Positions 1 through 12,540 of a DNA stretch of 64,000 nt are shown here, in pieces (the first letter of the stretch is position 1; every line of letters starts with the position of its first letter). This stretch comes from Pogonophryne albipinna (taxonomy: Eukaryota; Chordata; Actinopteri; Perciformes; Artedidraconidae), in the NCBI GenBank assembly GCA_028583405.1, contig CM053264.1, positions 12,722,787 to 12,786,786 on the forward strand. The letters are read 5' to 3'. A program made the translations under genes and the position numbers. A model generated the notes under the pieces. The model was not told where the DNA came from and made no database searches. It saw only the letters and a program-made list of their open reading frames with translations.

Positions 1-531
1 AGGGACCGAGTTAATCTGAGCTGCTCCGAGAAAACTAAATCACGTTTGGACCCGTTGTTTTTGGACGAAAAGGGTACGTGTGCAATAGACAAAAAGCATG
101 AACACTAGATTAATAATTTGGTTTTGCTTTGGTTTCTCTCATCTCTATAATATATGGACATTTCAAAGCTATCATGACGACAATGTGACACTTAGTATAG
201 CGTAGATTTAGCCATCTATTAGCATTTGATTTGGACACGTAATATAAGGTTTAATTATGTCTTATGGCAATTAGAAAATTGTTTAATAAACTGAGTGATT
301 TGAATAGTATGTTTACTACTAGGAGAAAAGGTTAAAAACCCAGGAAGTGATCAAGAAAAGTGTCTGTAGGTTTAGAAATGTGAGCTGCAGCGAGGATGTT
401 TCTGTGCAGAGGCCTTTAGACTGTTCAGAGATCAAAGCACAAAGCCCTGACTGCAGACACATTTAGGATGAAAAGTGGAGCTGCTGACACCAACTGAGAC
501 ATCAACAGTGTGTGTGTCACCGGCTCACACA

Positions 532-534
<3 letters not shown>
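1..534. other. Non-coding, nothing recognised
   Basis: AT-rich DNA with no convincing ORF, RNA gene or repeat. Confidence 0.6.

Positions 535-576
<42 letters not shown>
535..576. repeat. (CA)n microsatellite
   Basis: About 42 bp of uninterrupted CA repeat. Together with the array at 684-773 it flanks 107 bp of unique DNA. Confidence 0.97.
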
Positions 577-578
<2 letters not shown>

Positions 579-680
579 AAGGACACGATAGATGATCATG
601 CATCCCCCTCGTCTGGGTGACAGTGAGGTATTGCTGACTGACAGACGGAGTAGTGAAATTCTCTGATGGATGAGATAAGT

Positions 681-683
<3 letters not shown>

Positions 684-773
<90 letters not shown>
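684..773. repeat. (CA)n microsatellite, 90 bp
   Basis: Pure 45-unit CA repeat in the same orientation as the one just upstream. Frames through it giving His-Thr or Cys-Val repeats are artefacts. Confidence 0.98.
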
Positions 774-776
<3 letters not shown>

Positions 777-1019
777 TATTGTGTTCCGGTGAATGCAACA
801 GGAGTAATGATAGCAGGTGACCGAAGGCAGGTTTTAAGTGTGTTTTTCATGCAAATATCCTTAAAGTAAACAATGCTTTCATTATTTAAACCTCAAAAAT
901 GTAATGTTATAATACCAAAACACGGTATCCCACAGTAAAGAGCAGCCTGACATCATTTATTTCAGAAAGCTCCTGATTAAATCGACATGAACAACGGTGT
1001 TAGACGAGCTCTCCGCTCA

Positions 1020-1200
1020 GGCAGCCAATCATCCGGACATTTTTAAAACCTCTTCTCATTCTTCCTCCCCGCGATGATTGATCCATCACTAACACTCATG
1101 TCTGAGATGCAAATGCCAGCGCGGCATGAGCGAAATATAAAAGAGGGACATCCGAAGGGACCGGCAGAGAGAGGGTGAAAGCCGAATGTGACACCTCAAA
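1020..1200 (+). promoter_or_regulatory. Promoter-like or conserved element with octamer and TATA
   Basis: A perfect octamer ATGCAAAT (1107-1114) lies 23 bp before a TATAAAAG (1137-1144) in otherwise unique, GC-richer DNA. No convincing gene follows; the short frame starting at 1188 resembles nothing I know. It may be a conserved regulatory element, or the motifs may occur by chance. Confidence 0.25.
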
Positions 1201-1542
1201 AAACCTTCTGCTTATCTCCCTCTTTTGTTTGCTTGTTCAAGCTGCTGTGCTGCAAACCACACAGCTGCGAGAGCAAGAGAAAGGCGGCAAAAGTGAAGAG
1301 CCGCTGCATTAAAGATGTGAACAGAGGAACAATGGCTGTCTGGAGATTAAACAGAATGTGCTCATTTGTTCAAGGAATGCAGAGTTTTTAAGGTCTGTAC
1401 GGAAATAAAGGCATTTTTCTGTTTGCTGTGTGTCGAACTTTTCCTCTTACATTCAAAAGCACTGATCAATCTTAAGGGGGCCCCATTATGCTCATCTTCA
1501 ACCCTTTTGACATTTTATGGAAGACATGTAAGTATATACATA

Positions 1543-2990
1543 CAGTGGGGCAAAAAAGTATTTAGTCAGCCACCAATTGTGCAAGTTCTCCCACTTAAAA
1601 AGATGAGAGGCCTGTAATTTTCATCCTAGGTACACTTCAACTATGAGAGACAGAATGGGGGGAAAGAATCCAGGAAATCACATTGTAGGATTTTTAAAGA
1701 ATTTATTTGCAAATTATGTTGAAAAATAAGTATTTGGTCAATAACAAAAGTTAATCTCAATACTTTGTTATATACCCTTTGTTGGCAATGACAGAGGTCA
1801 AACGTTTTCTGTAAGTCTTCACAAGGTTTTCACTGTTGCTGGTATTTTGGCCCATTCCTCCATGCAGATCTCCTCTAGAGCAGTGATGTTATGGGGCTGT
1901 CGCTGGGCAACACGGACTTTCAACTCCCTCCAAAGATTTTCTATGGGGTTGAGATCTGGAGACTGGCTAGGCCACTCCAGGACCTTGCAATGCTTCTTAC
2001 GAAGCCACTCCTTCATTGCCCGGGCGGTGTGTTTGGGATCATTGTCATGCTGAAAGACCCAGCCACGTTTCATCTTCAATGCCCTTGCTGATGGAAGGAG
2101 GTTGTCACTCAAAATCTCCCGATACATGGCCCCATTCATTCTTTCCTTTACACGGATCAGTCGCCCTGGTCCCTTTGCAGAAAAACAGCCCCAAAGCATG
2201 ATGTTTCCACCCCCATGTTTCACAGTAGGTATGGTGTTCTTTGGATGCAACTCAGCATTCTTTCTCCTCCAAACACGTCTAGTTGAGTTTTTACCAAAAA
2301 GTTCTATTTTGGTTTCATCTGACCATATGACATTCTCCCAATCCTCTTCTGGATCATCTAAATGCTCTCTAGCAAACTTCAGACGGGCCTGGACATGTAC
2401 TGGCTTAAGCAGGGGGACACGTCTGGCACTGCAGGATTTGAGTCCCTGGCGGCATAGTGTGTTACTGATGGTAGCCTTTGTTACTTTGGTCCCAGCTCTC
2501 TGCAGGTCATTGACTAGGTCCCCCCGTGTGGTTCTGGGATTTTTGCTCACCGTTCTTGTGATCATTTTGACCCCACAGGGTGAGATCTTGCGTGGAGCCC
2601 CAGATCGAGGGAGATTATCAGTGGTCTTGTATGTCTTCCATTTTCTAATAATTGCTCCCACAGTTGATTTCTTCACACCAAGCTGCTTACCTATTGCAGA
2701 TTCAGTCTTCCCAGCCTGGTGCAGGTCTACAATTTTGTTTCTGGTGTCCTTTGACAGCTCTTTGGTCTTGGCCATAGTGGAGTTTGTAGGTGACCAAATA
2801 CTTATTTTACCGAGGAATTTACCAATTCATTCATTAAAAATCCTACAATGTGATTTCCTGGATTCTTTCCCCCCATTCTGTCTCTCATAGTTGAAGTGTA
2901 CCTAGGATGAAAATGACAGGCCTCTCTCATCTTTTTAAGTGGGAGAACTTGCACAATTGGTGGCTGACTAAATACTTTTTTGCCCCACTG
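1543..2990 (-). mobile_element. Tc1/mariner element with ~200-bp inverted repeats
   Basis: The element is 1,448 bp, flanked by TA on both sides (1541-1542 and 2991-2992), the Tc1/mariner target duplication. Both ends begin CAGTGGGGCAAAAAAGTATT, and near-identity between the inverted ends runs about 200 bp (1543-1745 and about 2790-2990), with a repeated AAATAAGTATTTGGTCA motif near each inner edge, the IR/DR type seen in fish. The inverted repeats differ at only a few bases, so the insertion looks fairly young. Transposase is on the minus strand. Confidence 0.95.
1757..2775 (-). pseudogene. Tc1 transposase, nearly intact, frameshifted near the C-terminus
   Basis: The open frame from the ATG at 2775 runs 318 residues to 1819. 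It has an N-terminal helix-turn-helix (about residues 11-46), a GRPR-like linker (about 55-63) and a complete DD34E triad: D153 in WSDE, D244 in QHDND, E279 in PIENLW, with 34 residues between the last two. Family members run about 340 residues. Here the last ~28 residues are in another frame that stays open to a stop at 1757-1759. The break near 1832 is best explained by loss of 4 bp (inference). The catalytic core is whole; whether the protein works without the normal tail is unknown. Confidence 0.9.
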
Positions 2991-2992
2991 TA

Positions 2993-3511
2993 TATATATG
3001 GTTCATGTTCTCAGGTCAGTGTCTCCTTGTCTCAAAGGAAGCATATCTAAACAACACCCAGCAAACACAGAAACAGAGACTCTCATATGTTTGTTTCAGT
3101 GGAATATTTCCTCAGTGTTAGGGTTTATATTCTGGATAATGATACAGCCAAACGCTGACTCACTTCATCTGTCAGTCTGCACTTTGTACATCACATCTCT
3201 TTGTGGTTTAATCGGCCAAACGAGGGAGAGATTTGAGGAAGAGAGGGAAAGAAAAGGCAGCAACAAACAGCGAGGGGATAAACAAAAAATCTTTGAAGTA
3301 AATAAAATAACCGAAATAAAAACCCTTTGGGGGTTTAAACTCAGGGTAAAGCTTATTTGGGGAATAATATAATGCTATGAGAATATGAAAGGCTTCCAAG
3401 CTCATGAACATATCTCCTGTCAAACGCTGCACACTGAAAAGACGTAGCTTTAAGGCTGCAGTCGCAGAAAAGGTGAATTTCATTGATTTAAAGCTCTTCT
3501 TTGAGTCATTT
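2993..3511. other. Non-coding, nothing recognised
   Basis: Unique DNA between the Tc1 element and the 12-bp minisatellite. Short frames on both strands match nothing. Confidence 0.6.
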
Positions 3512-3667
3512 GAGCATCAATGTGAGCATCAATGTGAGCATCAATGTGAGCATCAATGTGAGCATCAATGTGAGCATCAATGTGAGCATCAATGTGAGCG
3601 TCAATGTGAGCGTCAATGTGAGCGTCAATGTGAGCATCAATGTGAGCATCAATGTGAGCATCAATGT
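3512..3667. repeat. 12-bp minisatellite, 13 units
   Basis: Thirteen head-to-tail copies of GAGCATCAATGT. Units 8-10 carry GAGCGTCAATGT instead, the same A-to-G change creating a CpG in three adjacent copies. Because 12 is divisible by three, all frames stay open, giving a false Glu-His-Gln-Cys repeat peptide. Confidence 0.97.
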
Positions 3668-5959
<2,292 letters not shown>

Positions 5960-6474
5960 CAGGGTTCATACACTTTTTCACCAATGATTTTCAATGACTT
6001 TTCCATGACTTCTCAATGACCTTTACCTAATTTTCCATGACCAAAAAAAAATTACCACTGAAAATGGTTTATCTTAACATGGAACAGGAAAATAAGGTCT
6101 GCATTTGAAACATGTGGTGCCTATCTAAAACAAATCAAATAGTAGGCTTCCTAGCTTCTACACGCTGAAGCAACTGCAGTCAGGGAGGCAAACTCATCAG
6201 GTATGAAAAAGGTGACAAGGATCTGAGACCCCCCCCCCCGACCCCACGGAATATCGGCTTTAAAATGTGGAATAACAGGATTTTAGCAGTCAGAACAACT
6301 AAAGCAGCAGGTAATAATAACAGAAACGTCAAAGAGCCACATCTAATAGAAATATATAAAAGCATTTATTTTAATTGTGTAGCAGTCAGTTTATAATTCT
6401 GGCAGCACTGTTGAGCATTTTGAAAATTTATTGTCATGCCTCTGTGCAAGGCTTAGTCTTTCTATCTTTATAGC

Positions 6475-7219
6475 CACTGGTGTGAAGTAACTAAGTTCAT
6501 AAACTCAACAAGTACTATACGTGGGTACAATTTTGAGATACTTGTACTTTATTTAAGTATTTCAATGTTTTGCTACTTTGTACTTCTACTCATCTACAGT
6601 TCAGAGGTACATGGTGTACTTGTACTCCACTACATGTATTAATACCTTTAGTTACTTCACAGATGTGGATGAATTATGTGAAATCTAATCAAGTGTTGAA
6701 TCAGACTTTAGTTCCACCTGGAGTAAATCCACCAGCTACCCTGCAGAATACAAAGTCATTCAGACTAGCTGCACCTTTACCAGCTTTGAGAACACTTTCA
6801 TGATCAATCATTATAAAACATATCATATATATTATTCTGAAATGGACCAATCTGCACAATGAATACTTTTACTGTCGCTACTTTAACTATATTTTGATGA
6901 TAATACTTTTCTACTTTTACTTGAGGAACATTTTGAATGCTTTTACTGTAACAGAGTATTCCTACACTCTGGTACTTCTACTTTTACTCAAGTAGCCTAC
7001 AAGATCTGAGTACTTCTACTTTTACTCAAGTACAAGATCTGAGTACTTCTACTTTCTCTCAAGTACAAGATCTGAGTACTATACTTTTACTCAAGTACAA
7101 GATCTGAGTAGGCTACTATACTTTTATTAAGTACAAGATCTGAGTACTATACTTTTATTAAGTACAAGATCTGAGTACTACTTTTACTCTAGTAAATATC
7201 TATACTTATACCACCTCTG
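6475..7219. mobile_element. Nested hAT-type MITE with 8-bp target duplication
   Basis: The 745-bp element is bounded by CACTGGTGTGAAGTAAC on the left and an inverted CAGAGGTGGTATAAGTA on the right. The perfect 8-bp duplication TTTATAGC (6467-6474 and 7220-7227) supports a hAT-type insertion. It belongs to a fish repeat theme rich in TACTT and CAAGTAC motifs. Related fragments lie at 14526 and 60310-60557. Confidence 0.8.
6975..7195. repeat. ~31-38-bp minisatellite inside the nested MITE
   Basis: About six imperfect units containing CAAGTACAAGATCTGAGTAC, with length differences around TACTTCTACTTT and GGCTACTATACT segments. It arose by tandem growth of the element's end sequence. Confidence 0.85.
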
Positions 7220-7816
7220 TTTATAGCCTATGAAAAAAACTATTAGAAAAAACGAAGGCTAAAGCTAACGTTAGCAGATAGTGACAATGTATGCTAGCTA
7301 GCTAGCGCAACGATAATATTGCGACAGAAAAACTTTTCTGTTCACATCACGCTCTGCTCTGAACACCTGAACGGCCCGTTCTAACAGCTGTTCACCAGCG
7401 GTGGAGTCTGTGCCACAGTGACTCCGCACAGTTAACGAATGCACGGAGCAGCAGAGTTCAGCCGACCCGACAGGCAAGAAGACTCGAGCACACAGCTCGC
7501 GCTTCATATATTAAAAAATAACACCATGCGCGTCATGATGGCACATAGCAGCTCGCAACCGCAGATTATTTCGGCGATTAGATCAAATGTAAATTATATT
7601 TTTTTTGGGAAAAATATTGTTTTCCATAACTTTTCCAGGGCCTGGAATTTGCATTTTGAATTTCCATGACTTTTCCAGGTTTTCAATGACCGTACGAACC
7701 CTGCAGATTATATCCTATTGGATGTATATCTCATTCAACCAGCGTTTCCCAGGCTGCACCACGGGGAGGTTTCTTATGTACTTCATCTCACCAGTACTTT
7801 AACAAATCTCCCTTAA

Positions 7817-8154
7817 CCCTCCTATTGTCTTCGTTCCCCCCCCCCTTACTTTGGTGTTCACGGTCAAATTTGACCGGTCCTGTTTTAACTGCTATTACAT
7901 TAACACAAAAAACATTAATCATCACCAAATTTCATTTAACACCCTTTCAAACTGTACATATGTATCTACTGGTATACATGAACAACTGCAGTAAATATAC
8001 AAAGAACAGACACTGAACATGGATTGCGTGTGCCAGGTGTGATCCATGTGGGGGGATGGGCACATAAGAGCGGGAAATGTATCAAATTGTTCTGTGTGTG
8101 TGTCAGGTGTGATTCACATGGGGGGATTGGGCACATAAGGGGGGGAACACATCT

Positions 8155-8190
<36 letters not shown>

Positions 8191-8409
8191 CGATCTGATC
8201 TGGATGGTTACTAATTCCTTTTCTTTTTTAAAGTTGACTAAATCATCCAAAATTCAATGAAAGTGGTGATCAGCAATTGTAGGCTATATGTTCAAATGTC
8301 TCCTGTGAAGGATATCATGAAGCCTAAATGGAATCGAATGTAAAACAAAAAAGTTATGATTGATGAAAGTAGTAAATCGGTCAGATTTGACCCGAAGACG
8401 ACAGGAGGG
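7817..8409. mobile_element. TTAA-flanked (piggyBac-type) MITE, copy 1
   Basis: TTAA duplications at 7813-7816 and 8410-8413 flank inverted ends CCCTCCTATTGTCTTCG and CCCTCCTGTCGTCTTCGGG, the target site and CCCT-start of piggyBac-type elements. Just inside the ends are mirrored GGTCAAATTTGACC-like palindromes. A segment around 8033-8075 (AGGTGTGATCCATGTGGGGG) is repeated at about 8105-8150. A second, inverted copy is at 54531-55474. No transposase remains. Confidence 0.88.
8157..8189. repeat. (TG)n microsatellite inside the TTAA MITE
   Basis: Thirty-three bp. Its counterpart in the other MITE copy is the CA run at 54716-54738. Confidence 0.95.
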
Positions 8410-8689
8410 TTAACAATCTGTCCAGCATACGACCCCTTCTGTCCTTAAAACTGTTGATTCAGAGGAGGAAATATCTCTTTCAGAGGCAAAGAAACGCAGG
8501 AAAAGCAACAGAGTATGTGCCGAATAGACCAATGGATAGAGATGGATTTGAACAGAATAACTTTAAAAACAAACATCCTCATTAATCAATCAATCAGAGG
8601 ATCTTTTAAATCATAAGGCTTTATCATCAAATCACTTCAACTTCCAAACATGTCCATCCCTGAAAACACATCGTCTCCATTTCTGTTTT

Positions 8690-8923
8690 AAGCAGGACGG
8701 TTAATTGTGTTAACACAGGCGAAGGCAAAGTGTCTGCATCGATTTAATTTGCCAATTACTAAATGGTGCTCATTCATCATCACCTTAAGCTTTCACTAAC
8801 TTCTCAGCACGATGTAATAAAACTGTGGAGCGATCTGTCCCCTCTCCTCATTAGGACTCTGAAGAGAACCCCCAAAGCTTAATTATTTATCTGCATTAAT
8901 ATCCCCTCAATTATTAATGATAG

Positions 8924-8927
<4 letters not shown>
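8690..8927. promoter_or_regulatory. Putative conserved non-coding block
   Basis: Unique 240-bp stretch with dense AATTA/TTAAT homeodomain cores (for example around 8877-8920), ending exactly where a TG array begins. It has no coding potential. Called on composition and motifs only. Confidence 0.28.

Positions 8928-9018
<91 letters not shown>
8928..9018. repeat. (TG)n microsatellite, 91 bp
   Basis: Pure TG repeat abutting the putative conserved block. Confidence 0.98.
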
Positions 9019-9021
<3 letters not shown>

Positions 9022-9654
9022 GCCAAAGATCAGCCCTCCTTTACCTCAGTCTCCCTCCTGATTAATGGATGAGGGAGAGGAGCCCTTCATGTATTATTAC
9101 TGGGGAGAGAGAAAGGGGGAGAGAAGGGGAGAGAATGATAATCATCGTTTAGTATGCAAACATGTCGTCTGTACATTGCTGGCATTTTAATCCTATGGCA
9201 GGAAATAATGAGGTTAAGTGTCGCAAAATTGAAAATGCATCCTTGTTTCTCGTACCTCTAACTTTTGTTTCGCAAATTAAATTTTCATTAAATACAGTTA
9301 GATATTATCCCAAGTGAAATTAGGCTTTGTGACAGTTACTCCAGTTCAGAAGGAAATCAAGTAAAGGAGAGATACATACATTCAAAACGTGTCATGTGTA
9401 AAAAGTGACCAAAATAATTGTAAAAAATGGGTTGTCTCTAATTTATGAAAAAAAATGTGTCTCATATTTTGGGGTTCTATTGTGTTTTCTTGAACAAATT
9501 AAGTTTCCTTGTCTAAAAAAGTGTAATGCTGTAAAAAAGAGGATTTATACATTTGACCATTTAACTTTAACACTTTTTAACCAACAGCTTATTTTTTCCA
9601 GTGGTAGTGTGACACCTAGTGGACAAGCTCAGTATTACAATTAATTAATTGTTG
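9019..9654. other. Non-coding, nothing recognised
   Basis: AT-rich unique DNA. A weak reverse CTCF-like CACCTAGTGGA lies at about 9614-9624. Confidence 0.55.
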
Positions 9655-9662
9655 ATCTAATT

Positions 9663-10240
9663 CAGGGGGGTCAAACTCAAACACACAGTGGGCCAAAATA
9701 AAAAAATCAGTACGAGTCGAGGGCCGGACTGGTTCAATGTTTAGTGCTAAACTTATTGAAATGAACTTATTGCACATATTAAACCTGGAACTAACAAAGC
9801 TTCAATAATTGTCTATAAAAACAACATTAAACATTAAATAATCCGTTGCATTCATTTCTTATGGCTCTATCTGCAGAGTCATTTCTTATGAGTACATTTT
9901 CCCACAGGCCAACAACAGCTTCAACAAAACTATTCCCCTCAAAGAGAAAACCAAACATGCCCTGTTGTCGTGAGAGAGAAAGTGCAGAAGGAAGCATCCA
10001 TTAAACTCAGTGTGCTGCTCTGTGATGCTAGTTCAGATACTTGGCATCTCATCTTGGGAGAGAGGTCATCAATGTTTGGGCTCAGGCTCTGAGCTGAGGA
10101 GACCCTCAGGATGGAGTGAAGGTGTGCGTGCAATATACCGGAGGGCCAGATCTAATAGTAATTAGAAATTATCCTGCGGGCCGAAATTAAATCCACCACG
10201 GGCCTGATTTGGCCCCCGGGCCTTGAGTTTGACACATGTG
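9663..10240. mobile_element. hAT MITE with perfect 8-bp duplication, copy 1
   Basis: The 578-bp element has ends CAGGGGGGTCAAACTCAA and, inverted, CACATGTGTCAAACTCAA. The target duplication ATCTAATT is identical on both sides (9655-9662 and 10241-10248). The interior keeps a short stretch that reads REKVQKEASIKLSVLLCDAS on the + strand and is also kept in copy 2 (57249-58653), a remnant of an unknown coding region. No catalytic transposase is present. Confidence 0.92.
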
Positions 10241-10248
10241 ATCTAATT

Positions 10249-11845
10249 GGAAAACGTATTAAAATGATCTATAACACATTTATGTTTTCGCTAAATGAAT
10301 ATTGATATGTAATGTCTTTGGTTGTGTGTATGCATATTGGGAATATATGATATTGACATTTCATTCACAAGGTCTTCTTTACACTTTTAATGTAGATACT
10401 ATATGGATGAACAAGGATTGAAAAACACTTGAAGAGAATGTTAATAAAAAGCCATGGAAATCCTCCAAAGCCCTCAAATCCTAGATTTCCTGAAGAGAGG
10501 CGAAGCTGCATAAATGAAGAAGATTCTGAATATGTGTATTTCACATTTAATATGCAACTCATTCACCCAGGTAGGAGCAGTTCATGTTCATCTGGTCATT
10601 GTTGTTAATGTTTGTTTATTAAGTGGACCCTGGCCGACTGTCTTTTTGCAAAAGTGCCCCACATGCAAAGCCAGAAATATGTCAATAATGCTTTGACCAC
10701 TTACACATCACAGTCACTAGATGTCACCAAAGCTTTACGTTTGCTTTTTACTCTCTTTCCAGATGTGAACCACAAGGATCACACACATCAGAAAAAAAAC
10801 CGTAAATAGACTTTATCTGCATTCATCATCTCATCCAATGCAAGTTTCCCCCCCAAAATGAATAGGTGACGGGTGAGAATCAAGCCTCTGTGCACTACTT
10901 TGATTATTTATGCGAATTTATGGAAACTTTTATGGAAACAAACACATTAAAAGTTGTGTGCATGCAAAACCAGGCAATAATCCCACCTGCCAAATGATGA
11001 TAAAGCGAGTTTCTAGAAAATGTACATCACGCACTGGCTGAAAATATATTCTCAAGTACCGGAAAAAAACCTATTTCCCATCTTCCTCCACTAGGTGGCA
11101 GCACAAGCAAGCAGCTGCAGCACTTTGAGATTTTTCCCACTTTCCTCACACCTTATTCTCTCATCTGAAACACTATCTGACAATGTGAACAAAAGTTGTT
11201 TTTTTAGCACAAACAAGATCACATTCACAGGAAAAGACAGAAGCACTGTTGAGTTGAGCCAATAAGAGAATTAGAATTGAAGGTGAGAATCTTCATTTTC
11301 ATACGTGTGCAGATAACCATTGTTGACTATAAATGCAGACTGTTTGATCATTTATTCTGTTAGATTTGAAGGACAAATATTTGATTCAATTTTGCACGAT
11401 TCAAAAAAGCTACTGGTTCAGTTTCAATATGTTTAACAGGACGTTAGAATTTAATTAGACCCACTAAGTAATTAAAAAGTCTGTCTCTACACAGCATGTT
11501 TTTATTTGTATACCTGCTAGGATTTAAAAAGACTATACCTAATATTTTGGATTTTAAATATCAAACTCAATGCCTTTCTTTAATGAAAAACATTAACTTC
11601 AAGCAAAATAGTTTACAAAAACATAAAATTCCATGACAGTCAAGCTATACTTTTAAAGGCCAGAATGAAAACAAAAGATAAAGATAATACATTAAATGTT
11701 GAGCAGTTGTCTGTAAACACAGATTTACTTTGGAATTTGGATTTGGCATCTAATCCTTTAAGCGAATAACTACGTCTAAAAACGTTGAAAAATTACTTTC
11801 TTCTTATAAAAGCACATGTACCTTTACTTCAGACAGCTTTTCAGA
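10249..11845. other. Non-coding DNA upstream of eng1
   Basis: Unique, AT-rich. Apart from the CTCF-type site at 11088-11101 I see no gene or repeat. Short frames such as 10514-10696 are not credible. Confidence 0.55.
11088..11101 (+). promoter_or_regulatory. Strong CTCF-type site upstream of eng1
   Basis: CCACTAGGTGGCAG fits the vertebrate CTCF core consensus CCASYAGRKGGCRS at every position. It lies about 2.76 kb upstream of the eng1 start codon with the motif in + orientation, pointing toward the gene, in unique DNA rather than in a repeat. Weaker relatives occur at about 9614-9624 (reverse) and 10714-10727. Occupancy cannot be known from sequence. Confidence 0.5.
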
Positions 11846-11846
11846 G

Positions 11847-11931
<85 letters not shown>
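11846..11931. repeat. (TG)n microsatellite, 86 bp
   Basis: TG repeat with one C interruption near 11853, lying directly before the putative enhancer block. Confidence 0.97.
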
Positions 11932-11932
<1 letters not shown>

Positions 11933-11939
11933 GCAGTAT

Positions 11940-12540
11940 ATAGGCTACTCAATACACCGGGCTGGATCCGTCATTTATCATCCCATTACGGCGACAAATC
12001 CGGCTCCCGGTACATGAAAGGCGAAATGAATTACCGACGTTAAGCCGTCAATAAAGCCATTTCTGTAAATGGTGTCTCGGAGGGCCCTCGCTATTATTCA
12101 ACAAGCTTTATCAGCACCTTGGAAATTACGTGGCCCCTGCTTCACTTTGATTAAGGGCCCTGCCAGGGGCCGGTGACAGGCTTTTGACTCGGCTTGTATT
12201 CAGGCATGAAGACTAATTAAAAGCTATAAATTATCTTCTGCACGAGCCTCTCTTTGCGGGCCAGATAAGAGCAGACTGAGAGCTCATTTACCCACAATGC
12301 GCTGCGGATAAACAGCGCAGTGATACTGTCCTAATTGGAATTTAATTAAGTAGCCATGGCGTCCCACTTCAGCCTGCAGTGCATGGGATAAAGATTTCAC
12401 TGTGTTACACATCAACACGTCCCCACTCATTATTCATATTATTATTTCAAATCGCCAATTAAAGCCTGCTGGCAATTGTAGTCTTATTGGGGCGATTTTA
12501 GAAAACTACAATCGCTTTCCACACTTCATTGTGTTTCTAA
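11940..12540. promoter_or_regulatory. Putative conserved enhancer block upstream of eng1
   Basis: A 600-bp stretch without repeats or plausible ORFs, of balanced composition unlike the AT-rich DNA around it. It has homeodomain-type cores TAATTA (12214-12219), TAATTGG (12332-12338) and TTAATTAA (12342-12349), and GATAA cores. It starts right at the end of a TG array and ends about 1.3 kb from the eng1 ATG. Such blocks are typical of developmental regulators, but conservation was not tested. Confidence 0.4.

Larger units (their letters stand above)
5960..7703. mobile_element. hAT-like non-autonomous element, host of a nested element
   Basis: The left end begins CAGGGTTCATAC and the right end reads GTACGAACCCTG, an inverted pair. 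Both inner flanks carry repeated CCATGACTTTTCCA-like motifs in inverted orientation. A 6-bp CAGATT sits directly outside both ends (5954-5959, 7704-7709), a shortened or eroded target duplication. Without the element nested inside, the length is about 990 bp. No transposase frame remains. Confidence 0.7.

Noticed and set aside
2102..2890. 262-residue plus-strand frame across the Tc1 element
   Set aside because: Antisense shadow of the transposase, spanning the inverted repeat.
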